In this document: piece after piece, positions 55,387-64,000 of the stretch
Position numbering within the stretch: the first letter of the stretch is position 1
Layout: every line of letters starts with the position of its first letter
Assembly: GCA_905221605.1 (NCBI GenBank)
Contig: CAJNDS010002254.1
Coordinates: 483,433 to 547,432 of the forward strand
Direction of reading: 5' to 3'
Source: Symbiodinium natans
Lineage: Eukaryota > Sar > Dinophyceae > Suessiales > Symbiodiniaceae
DNA length: 64,000 nucleotides
Notes under the pieces: model-generated
The model's input: the letters and a program-made list of their open reading frames with translations, nothing else
Databases searched by the model: none
Told to the model about the DNA's origin: nothing
Position numbers and translations under genes: made by a program

Positions 55387-57549
55387 CTTGCAGAAGGCTT
55401 GTCAATCGAACACTGTTCGCCGCAGTACTTGCTGGCACCTGGTGGAAGGCCCAGGACCTGGAGAGACTCGCAGCAGTTGCGGAGCTCCATGTAATGGACC
55501 CCAGTGTTGTGTGTTGTCTCTCTCTCCATGCGTGCATGATCATGAAGAAGACACTGGAGATGCTTTGCCCTCCTATTCTGCCAGTGCCAGGAACAAAGAG
55601 ATCTTGCCATGAAGCTTCGGCATCATTTCAGACATGTGGATCTGCGTGTTGCCCCATTCGTGCTCGGTGTCTTGAATGTTTGTCACAGATCCTTGGCACA
55701 ATGTTGTCCTGCCATCTAAGAAAAGCCGAGCAACAAGTTCTTGCAGATGGACAGGATCTACATGCGCAGGATGAGGCAATAACATTGCCAGCCACTGTTG
55801 GGGATGTCAACTTGGTGCCGCAGACCGCGCCATCAGCCGAAGCATCCGACAGAAGAAGCAGCAGAATTGCCCCAAACACGTCAGCAACGACCACCTCCGT
55901 GGAGGCCAGGCCCGAAGAGAGTGGGGAAGTAGCCAGCACCACGGTTGACAAAGCAAGGCAGGTAGTGACATCTGAAGAAGAAGAAATGCACGAGCACAAG
56001 TCTGAGGAATGGAATGCGCAGGAAGCGACAACCACCACAGCTCGGCAGATTGAAGATACAAGCCAGACAACCGAAGAGCAACGAAGCGCGTCGCAGGATG
56101 ATCTTTCAGCACATCCAGAAGGTCGGGAAGCAGCTGCCGAAACAACCACAGAAACAGGAAATCCGTTGGCAGCGGAAGAACCAGGCTACGACGATGAAAG
56201 CACATCCACGGCCCCAAGTCCTGAATCGAGCGGCGGGCCAGAGTCAGCAGATGCCCGCGAAGACAGCGCAGCCGACAGTGAAGAAAGCTTCAGGACCACT
56301 CCAGAAGTGCAGGCAACCGAGAGTTCTACAACACCTGTGGCTGAGAAGGAATCGCGGGAGAGCAGCTCAAGCACTTCACCCGACTTTTCCTCCACAGTCG
56401 AAGAGACTGTGGAGGATGAGGACACATTGTCTGAAGACTGGAGGGGTGATGGCCCAGCGGCGATGAGCGTTCACATGCCTCAAGCACGGAACACCGCGCA
56501 GGCCCCGCCAGGCGCGACTAGCTGGTCTGCTGCCGCCGAAAGCAGTAGCACGACACCCAACTCCACGCCACTAGCAGCCACCAGCAAGGAGATAGTCACA
56601 GAGACTGTGGAGGATGAGGACACGTTGTCGGAAGACTGGAGGGGTGAAGGCCCAGCAGCGATGAGCGTTCACATGCCTCAAGCACGGAACACCGCGCAGG
56701 CCCCACCAGGCGCGACTAGCTGGTCTGCTGCCGCCGACAGCAGCAGCAGCAGCACGACACCCACTTCCACGCCACTAGCAGCCACGAGCAAGGAGATAGT
56801 CACAGAGACTGTGGAGGATGAAGACACGTTGCCTGAAGACTGGAGAGGAGATGGCCCTGCAGCGATGAGCGTTCACATGCCTCAAGCACGGAACACTGCG
56901 CAGGCCCCGCCAGGCGCGACTAGCTGGTCTGCTGCCGCCGAAAGCAGCAGCACGACACCCAACTCCACGCCACTAGCAGCCACCAGCAAGGAGATAGTCA
57001 CAGAGACTGTGGAGGATGAGGACTCATTGTCGGAAGACTGGAGGGGTGAAGGCCCAGCAGCGATGAGCGTTCACATGCCTCAAGCACGGAACACCGCGCA
57101 GGCCCCACCAGGCGCGACTAGCTGGTCTGCTGCCGCCGACAGCAGCAGCACGACACCTACTTCCACGCCACTAGCAGCCACGAGCAAGGAGATAGTCACA
57201 GAGACTGTGGAGGATGAGGACTCATTGTCGGAAGACTGGAGGGGTGAAGGCCCAGCAGCGATGAGCGTTCACATGCCTCAAGCACGGAACACCGCGCAGG
57301 CCCCGCCAGGCGCGACTAGCTGGTCTGCTGCCGCCGACAGCAGCAGCAGCAGCAGCAGCAGCACGACACCCACTTCCACGCCACTAGCAGCCACGAGCAA
57401 GGAGATAGTCACAGAGACTGTGGAGGATGAAGACACGTTGCGTGAAGACTGGAGAGGAGATGGCCCTGCAGCGATGAGCGTTCACATGCCTCAAGCACGG
57501 AACACCGCGCAGGCCCCACCAGGCGCGACTAGCTGGTCTGCTGCCGCCG

Positions 57550-57591
<42 letters not shown>

Positions 57592-59489
57592 CGACACCCA
57601 CTTCCACGCCACTAGCAGCCACCAGCAAGGAGATAGTCACAGAGACTGTGGAGGATGAAGACACGTTGCCTGAAGACTGGAGAGGAGATGGCCCTGCAGC
57701 GATGAGCGTTCACATGCCTCAAGCACGGAACACTGCGCAGGCCCCGCCAGGCGCGACTAGCTGGTCTGCTGCCGCCGAAAGCAGCAGCACGACACCCAAC
57801 TCCACGCCACTAGCAGCCACGAGCAAGGAGATAGTCACAGAGACTGTGGAGGATGAGGACTCATTGTCGGAAGACTGGAGGGGTGAAGGCCCAGCAGCGA
57901 TGAGCGTTCACATGCCTCAAGCACGGAACACCGCGCAGGCCCCACCAGGCGCGACTAGCTGGTCTGCTGCCGCCGACAGCAGCAGCAGCACGACACCTAC
58001 TTCCACGCCACTAGCAGCCACGAGCAAGGAGATAGTCACAGAGACTGTCGAGGATGAGGACTCATTGTCGGAAGACTGGAGGGGTGAAGGCCCAGCAGCG
58101 ATGAGCGTTCACATGCCTCAAGCACGGAACACCGCGCAGGCCCCACCAGGAGCGACTAGCTGGTCTGCTGCCGCCGACAGCAGCAGCACGACACCTACTT
58201 CCACGCCACTAGCAGCCACGAGCAAGGAGATAGTCACAGAGACTGTGGAGGATGAGGACTCATTGTCGGAAGACTGGAGGGGTGAAGGCCCAGCAGCGAT
58301 GAGCGTTCACATGCCTCAAGCACGGAACACCGCGCAGGCCCCACAAGGCGCGACTAGCTGGTCTGCTGCCGCCGACAGCAGCAGCACGACACCCACTTCC
58401 ACGCCACTAGCAGCCACGAGCAAAGAAATGGTCGAAGAGATTGTGGAGGAGGAAGACACATCTTCCGAAGACAGGACGAGCGATGGCACGACAACCATAT
58501 CGACTGCGGCAACAGCCACCACAGCCTCCAAAACAAGCACCCCAACTGCAACGACAGCAACCACGACAACGACCACGACCACAACCACCACAATCACGAC
58601 AACTACCACCACCACTGCCACCACCACCACCACCACCACCACGACCACCACCACCGCCACACCCACTTCCAGCACGACACCCACCACCACTACCACCACG
58701 ACCACCACCACCACCACCACCACCACCACCACCACCACCACCACCACACCCACCACCAGCACGACACCCACCACCACCACCACCGCTACCACCACCACCA
58801 CCACCACCACCACCAGCACCACCACCGCCACAACCACCACCACCACAGCTACCACCACAGCTACCACCACAACTACCACCACCACCACCACCACCAGCAC
58901 TACCACCACCACCACCACCAGCACTACCATCACGACAACCACCACCACCACCACCACCACCAGCACTACCATCACGACAACCACCACCACCACCACCACC
59001 ACAGCTACCACCACAACTACCACCACCACAAGCACCAGCACTACCACCACCACCACCACCACCACCACCACTACCACAACCCCCACCACCACCGCGACTA
59101 CTGTTGCTACCACGACCAGAAACTCTCTTCTGCCATTCAACATTCCCGTCTTGTACCGAGGATGGTACAACTGCCCACAGGGAAAGACATGGCTGCAAGT
59201 TCAGGCCAGCGAATGGCCAAAGGCATCAGTTCGTTTCAATCCAACTGCAGAGCAGCACCAACACTGTTCTGGCACTTTTGCAGCAACTGGCAGCTATGAT
59301 CGTAGGACAAGGGTCCTGCATCTAGAACCAGGAGAGTGGGAAAGCGCAAACCCTTGCGGCTACAGCACCATTCCGTTCACCGGTAAAGTGTCACCGGATG
59401 GCCGAACCTTCACAGGGAAAGTTGCATCCACAGGGTGTGGAATGTTCACACTCATCAAAGCCCGAGGCTTGGACATCTCTCTTGCTTAA
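55287..59489 (+). CDS. Mucin-like repeat protein with Thr-rich stalk and small Cys-containing C-terminal domain
   Basis: An uninterrupted frame of 1400 codons runs to a TAA at 59487. Residues from about 160 to 372 are acidic and Ser/Thr-rich (VTSEEEEMHEHKSEEWNAQE). Residues 373-1049 are ten repeats of 66 residues with the core EDWRGDGPAAMSVHMPQARN and a Ser run of 3-13. Residues about 1065-1277 are nearly pure Thr with a few Ala, Ser, Pro and Ile. Residues about 1287-1400 form a compact domain with YRGWYNCPQG, FNPTAEQHQHCSGTF, NPCGYSTIPFTGKV and STGCGMFTLI; four cysteines suggest two disulfides. The layout fits a heavily O-glycosylated secreted or cell-surface protein. The first about 150 codons look non-native (another frame reads AEDNPLEAASRARAAELDAL), so the true start probably lies in an upstream exon. 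I see no convincing signal peptide, transmembrane segment or GPI signal. I recall similar small C-terminal domains in secreted proteins but cannot name the family. Confidence 0.75.
56403..58434 (+). repeat. Ten 198-bp coding repeats with expandable AGC runs
   Basis: Repeats start with GAGACTGTGGAGGATGAGGA at 56403, 56601 and onward, about 198 bp apart plus the AGC length difference. The Ser run varies (3, 5, 3, 3, 8, 13, 3, 4, 3, 3). Two unit types (AESSSTTPNS and ADSSS..TTPTS) alternate: the first type sits at positions 1, 3 and 7, indicating that blocks of several units were copied together. The last unit has PQG for PPG and leads into a diverged half-repeat (EIVEEEDTSSED). Confidence 0.95.
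58481..59120 (+). repeat. (ACC/ACA/ACG)n threonine-codon tract
   Basis: About 640 bases consist almost wholly of Thr codons, mostly ACC, with internal duplications such as the AGCACTACCATCACGACAAC block, seen twice at 58918 and 58962. The opposite strand is therefore open as Val- or Gly-rich nonsense. Confidence 0.95.
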
Positions 59490-60875
59490 GTTTGTGCGCT
59501 TTTTTGGCGCTGCACGACAATTGCGTCAACTGAGGTTAGAGGATGAGCAACGATGAGCCGTGCAGAGCCCAGAATAGCACGGGACCTTTGATCGCACCAA
59601 CCTTGCAAATGCAAGCTGAACAAAAGCAAGCGCAACCGTCACTGCTTGTTTTGATTTGATGGAAGCCTTGGCAACCAAGTTGTTCAATGCCACAGCGCGG
59701 CAGTTGGGTGACCGTTCGGCTCAAAGCACACTCCTGTGCACCTGAATGCAATATTGCACGTGTCTTGCTTGTTGTGTGCTATGGGCAGCTTAACAGTCTT
59801 CACTCCAGTTTGGGACCCCTAGAATTCCAGAATAAGCGATAAGTGGCATGTTGCAGAAATGCATGCAAACCGCGAACCCGCTTGCTGCAGGACTGCTGAT
59901 TTTCCAGCTGTGCTGGCTAAGGGTTTCGGTTTTGAGTGCTGGCGTCTTGCAAATGGAGATGATGTAGCATGCCATTCCACCAACAACTACTGTTTGATGT
60001 TGCTGTTCCTGAAAGGTGCGATGTGCACTTTGGATCGATTGAGCCCAGAAATCGACAAACATTGAGAACATGCGGGTGCACAGAGTCCGAAGCAGAAGCC
60101 CCCTTGAAAAGAAGCGAATCTCACGCGTGCAGATGCATGGAGAGAGGTCGCCCCGTTCGTGGAATGTGTCGCCAAGGCTTGAGATTTCAAGTCGCAGGGA
60201 TGACCTGTCGACTGCTTGTACTTCCAACGTAAAAGATCCGCAATCGGAGACGGGGGGCCGCTGCACCACCCCCCCCCCTCTAAGATCCTAAGGTTTCTCC
60301 GGTGAAGTGCTGAGAAATGAAACAGGCTCAGCTGATGCAGTGACAAGAAGAGTCTTTGCTCCATGACTCTATGAAGCTTTCGTGGTTTGAGGGGGGTGGG
60401 TTTAGGGCTTCGGGTGCTTGCACCTAGGAGGACAGTCCGGTCAAGTAGCCGGAGAGCCTGACGGCGGAGGTTCTCCCGCCGCCAGCTTTTTACAGGGTTC
60501 AAGGGGCGGTATGCAACCCAAGGTTCCCTAATACTCCCTACTACTCCCTGAGGCTCCCTAAGCCCCACCAAGCCACCCAGGGCCGATCCAAGTCCCCCCC
60601 CAAAAAACCCCCCAAACCCGCAAAACTCACCCAAAGTCCTCTTCTGGGCCAGGACTACATATGGCTACATGGAGTCCAACACCAACCCAAGGCACCGAGA
60701 GTTCAGAGTTCGTTGGCTTATGGGATTGAGTCGCTTTGAAGGCACTGCAGGGCTTAGGGCTTAGGGATAAACCCTAAACCCTATACCCTTAACAACCCTT
60801 TTGGGGTGCTTGGAGGCTTAGGGATGGAGGCTCCAAGCCGAGATCCCAAGAGGACTTCGCACCATTCGTAAATTG
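59490..60875. other. 3' flank of the mucin-like gene, no gene resolved
   Basis: Overlapping open frames at 59790-60634 (-) and 59859-60291 (+) have no recognised domain. A short C-run is at about 60268-60278. Scattered TTTAGGG and CCCTAAA motifs begin near 60400. No polyadenylation-type signal is obvious. Confidence 0.3.
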
Positions 60876-60996
60876 GGTTTAGGGTTTGAGGTTAAGGGTT
60901 TAGGGTTTAGGGTTTAAGGGTTTAGGGTTTAAGGTTTAAGGGTTTAGGGTTTAAGGGTTTAAGGGTTTAGGGTTCAAGGGTTTAGGGTTTAGGGTC
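60876..60996. repeat. Interstitial telomere-like tract, TTTAGGG orientation
   Basis: About sixteen imperfect heptamers and octamers (TTTAGGG, TTTAAGGG, TTCAAGGG), the longest such tract in the window. The frequent extra A shows degeneration or a variant repeat. Confidence 0.95.
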
Positions 60997-61458
60997 TTTT
61001 TGCACGCTTCCTCGCTGGCAGATACCGGCATGGCTCTCAGACCGGGCTCAGAAGCTTCCAGCGGGCTTTTCTGCACATGAAGACTATATCCCCCTTGGGA
61101 ATTATTTTTTATTTTTATTTATATAAAACCCAAGAGGATGTTAAACATCTGATTTTTATTAAGGTTCTAAGGGGAGTATAGAAGAAGCGCCTCGTTGCTT
61201 TCAGGGGGCTGTGTTTTAGCAAATTTTTAGCATGCTGGCACTGCCGAGCGTATAGGATTTGCCAACTCAGTCCATCAAGAGAACAGCTTCGAGCTCTCAA
61301 GCTGTCAAGCGAGTCAAGCCTCATCAATGAGTTTGTCGCTAAATCCCGAAGCCCCAAACCCGAAGCCCTACCCTCCCAACCTGAACTGCCCAGGGCCCCA
61401 ACCCTAGCCGGGGAAAAGCTTGGGACACAGGCTGCTGACTACTGTAGGGCTGAAAGGT

Positions 61459-62094
61459 ATGTACTTAGTCACTCATGTCGCGCCGCATTCGGCCTTGCGT
61501 GTGGCCTGGAGATCGCCCTTGGCAAGAGCATCCGCAGTGAGTTCAGCCCTCATGTTTGCTGGCGACATCATCGCCCAAGCTCTGGAGCGAACGACAGCCC
61601 CAGCAGCCCCAGCAGCTCGTGCGCAACCAGACCAACTCTCAGAATGGTCTTTGCAGGACAATGACTGGGCGAGATCTGCTCGCTTCGGTTGGTTCGGTCT
61701 GACATTCAAGGGGCCATTCTTCTTGTACGCCTATCGCTTTGTGGATGCTTTCCTGGATGCCCGTCTCGGGCCAGTGACACTGAGGACATCCTTGATAAAG
61801 GCAATGGTAAGCAACGCGTGCATGGATCCATTTTACATCTTGGGCTTCTACGTGTACATCAGCGCTTTAGAAGGACTGAGCGTTGAGCACATCTGTGACA
61901 AAGTGAGAAGTTCATTCCTTCCGGCACTCACCGCGGACCTCTCGTATTGGTTCACGGCCAACGTGATCAACTTCCGTTTTGTTCCCTCGACGTCAAGAGT
62001 GTACTGTGTGGGGTTCTTTGGTCTACTGTGGAATATTTACCTGAGCTATGTAAATGCCAGATACAACTCGCTGCAAGAGTCTTCAGGCCATTAG
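61459..62094 (+). CDS. Mpv17/PMP22-family membrane protein
   Basis: The product is 211 aa from ATG 61459 (the frame is open a little further upstream but without another ATG in the family-like part). Family features appear in order. LRVAWRSPLARASAVSSALM then FAGDIIAQ is the N-terminal helix with the conserved GD..AQ. DWARSARFGWFGLTFKGPFF followed by LYAYRFVDAFL is the R..R....G...GP...YR signature. LIKAMVSNACMDPFYILGFY then VYISALEGLS comes next. Last is YWFTANVINFRFVPSTSRVY then FFGLLWNIYLSYV, matching the usual W....NF..VP...R......W..YLS. Four membrane helices are expected, probably in the inner mitochondrial or peroxisomal membrane. Members are linked to metabolite or ion passage, but the substrate is unsettled. 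The gene is intronless here, unlike the ankyrin gene. AAAGGTATGT just before the start could be a donor, so an extra 5' exon is possible. Confidence 0.93.
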   Translation: MYLVTHVAPHSALRVAWRSPLARASAVSSALMFAGDIIAQALERTTAPAAPAARAQPDQLSEWSLQDNDWARSARFGWFGLTFKGPFFLYAYRFVDAFLDARLGPVTLRTSLIKAMVSNACMDPFYILGFYVYISALEGLSVEHICDKVRSSFLPALTADLSYWFTANVINFRFVPSTSRVYCVGFFGLLWNIYLSYVNARYNSLQESSGH

Positions 62095-63595
62095 CCCGTT
62101 GATGACATGAAGGTTTCGACGAGCAGCCGGCTGATCGGAAGATTTGTCCCAACAGCAGCAACAACAAGCGAGCTCAGTTCCTTAGTTCCTCCCGCAACAT
62201 GCAGGAGACGATACAGGACAACAGCAGCTGGCAGATTCTGTTTTCACATCATGGGACACGCCTTCGCACGTGCGACTGTGCCGCATTCTTCTGGAAATCT
62301 GTCTAGCTGTGTCAACTGATTGTTTCCCTAGCCCCAGGATTGTTTCTCCAGCTTTTGGTGCTGAGATGAGGTTGCATCAGATGCGTCTCAAGGTTTTCGG
62401 GAGGATGGCCTCACAAGAATCCCAAAACCCCATGGTGCCCTCACGCCCTAGAACCTCAAAGCACAAAGGGGCTCCGTAGAGCATTGAAAAACCGCCTGCT
62501 TGTGTCCCTGAACTATACCGTGGGAACTCGTCACACAGGACTGCAAAGATGATCATTCGGATTTCAGTACTTTCCACCCCCCACTAGAATGCTGAATCGA
62601 AAATGCAGATCTCTCGAGAATCCTCCTTGGCTTAAAACTCATCGTCAGAACTTGCGTGCCCCCAAAAGCATCATCGCCAGGCTCGGGAGAAGTGCGTGAA
62701 CGAAGTGGCGACGGGGAAGTGGACAGCAGGGCTGGGCCAGCGGGCCAGCTGAGGTCCCACGCTTGGACTTGGAGACTCTGCAGGTTGACCTGCCTTGCGA
62801 CCTGCGACGGCGTGACTTTGGGGCTTTACACAGACACATACAAGTAATTTGCAGGGTTGGGAAGGCAAAGGTGTATTGCTTGTCGCAGTGTGACCTTGCG
62901 GAATTTCTTGTTATTGTAAAGCATGGAGGTTGGGAGGGCATGGGGGCTTGGTAGCGTGACAATGGAGTTCTTTGGTTGTCTCGCCAGTAGGTTGCCCTCA
63001 TTGTGGGATTTTTGTCGCGCCTCTCTAGCTGAGCTTCCTCAGACCTCTATTTGACCTACTGCGGCAGTTTGGATGGTGCCGGTTGAGGTTAGAGTGTAGG
63101 AACGTTCGGAGGTTCAGGAAGCGATCCGTCACATGACCATGACAATTGGGGCTGCTGCCTTTCGCGTGGGCCTCGCGCAGGGCCATGTTTCAGGTTGTGG
63201 CATTGATTCTGCACTCCCCGTAACACGGAGTGAGCTTGTGCTGTAGAATCCCGCTTTCTCTTTACATGCAGGTGTGAAGGCTTTGAGCTTTCCTCAACGG
63301 TCTGTACGCACATAGGGCTGTGGCAATAGGGGGAGCATAACGCTCTGCACATGCGTGGCGTGTGGACGGGCCATTGAAGTTCAGTGCTCGGTACTGTTCT
63401 GTTCGTGCATCGCCAGCTGTAGCCAGACTTAGTCAGTGCTGCCTACAACCCAGCGTGCATTTGCAGATTTTAATTTCCATTTTACTTGCCTTCGTGCTCT
63501 TTGACGGCAATTTTTTACTGAGAGTTCTGCGTCACGTTCCGCGCTGATCTTGAACATCGGGCCATGCTTCTGGGATCTGCGGGGCCATCCGTCCC
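62095..63595. other. 3' flank of the Mpv17-family gene; one candidate exon
   Basis: Plus-strand 62753-62844 lies between GCTGAG|GT and ATACAA|GTAATT. It reads VPRLDLETLQVDLPCDLRRR then DFGALHRHIQ, protein-like but unrecognised. A second open frame overlaps it. The rest shows nothing I can support. Confidence 0.3.
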
Positions 63596-64000
63596 CGCCT
63601 CGTCACATCTGCGCAATCACTCGGCCGAAGGGTTTTTGCAACCGCCGGGAGCTTAGGCGGCCATTGGACCAGAAAAGTACCCAGCTGATGCTCATGATGC
63701 TCGCCTCCCGCCTCGTCACATCTGCGCAATCACTCGGCCGTTTTTGCAAACGTCGGGAGCTTAGGCGGCCACTGGACCAGAAAAGTACCCATCTGATGCT
63801 CATGATGCTCGCCTCCCGCCTTGTCACATCTGCGCAATCACTCGGCCGTTTTTGCAAGCGTCGGGAGCTTAGGCGGCCACTGGACCAGAAAAGTACCCAG
63901 CTGATGCTCATGATGCTCGCCTCCCGCCTCGTCACATCTGCGCAATCACTCGGCCGAAGGGTTTTTGCAACGGTCGGGAGCTTAGGCGGCCATTGGGAAA
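63596..64000. repeat. 108-113-bp tandem repeat, running off the window
   Basis: CGTCACATCTGCGCAATCAC recurs at 63601, 63714, 63822 (first base changed) and 63930. Between copies sits GGGAGCTTAGGCGGCCAYTGGACCAGAAAAGTACC and TGATGCTCATGATGCTCGCC, given here in parts. Two of three periods are exactly 108 bases, so the minus strand stays open as a 36-residue repeat (REASIMSISWVLFWSSGRLS). It is probably a minisatellite rather than a gene. Confidence 0.92.

Noticed and set aside
58316-59198. Minus-strand Val-rich and Gly-rich open frames and a plus-strand Pro-rich frame
   Set aside because: They are shadows of the ACC-type threonine tract. The plus frame with the C-terminal domain explains the conservation better.
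61420-61458. Upstream extension of the Mpv17-family frame from a TTG codon
   Set aside because: Nuclear eukaryotic genes normally start at ATG. The ATG at 61459 gives a length and N-terminus that fit the family.

Overview
This window looks like nuclear DNA of a dinoflagellate, most likely a Symbiodiniaceae-type or related species. I infer this from several traits seen together. Genes are sparse among long non-coding stretches. Many degenerate TTTAGGG (Arabidopsis-type telomere) tracts lie inside the sequence. Simple repeats (poly-G, poly-C, TA, ATC, AGC, ACC) are abundant, and there are large tandem segmental repeats and a decayed non-LTR retrotransposon. Two ankyrin-repeat loci are of a kind I recall from dinoflagellate genomes. 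The clearest spliced gene uses mostly GC or GA instead of GT at its 5' splice sites and AG|G at its 3' splice sites, a documented dinoflagellate habit. I saw no bacterial operon structure, rRNA, tRNA, CRISPR array or intact spliced-leader gene.

Layout. 1-1.7 kb: a degenerate AT-rich repeat field, then a 241-bp satellite built of two nested hairpins per unit. 5.4-6.35 kb: a frameshifted ubiquitin-like/ankyrin pseudogene. 10.7-15.8 kb: the best gene, which I reconstruct as 14 exons with all reading phases closing (578 aa). It has an N-terminal domain with a TIR-like strand pattern and a WCxxE motif that exists only after splicing, followed by about five ankyrin repeats. 16.5-22.3 kb: short repeats, telomere-like tracts and a MITE. 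22.3-23.3 kb: the 3' part of a LINE-type reverse transcriptase on the minus strand, ending in telomere-like repeats. 23.6-26.5 kb: pieces of coding sequence on both strands, one with an in-frame TGA.

29.4-40.5 kb: four tandem units of about 3 kb containing a nearly identical ~0.5-kb core. 41.9-47.7 kb: a rearranged array carrying a minus-strand exon in three copies. 47.7-52.0 kb: four 1.1-1.4-kb units with a minus-strand signal-peptide exon, and next to them a divergent fourth relative of the minus-strand exon.

55.3-59.5 kb: a 4.2-kb open frame for a mucin-like protein with ten 66-residue repeats, a roughly 210-residue threonine tract and a small four-cysteine C-terminal domain. 61.46-62.09 kb: an intronless Mpv17/PMP22-family membrane protein, the most confidently named gene. 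63.6 kb to the end: a 108-113-bp tandem repeat that runs off the window.

Functionally the genes do not form a pathway. The notable points are the receptor-like TIR-like/ankyrin architecture, the surface-type mucin, and strong evidence of local tandem duplication. Many exons outside the two recognised families are probably hidden by introns that I could not resolve.
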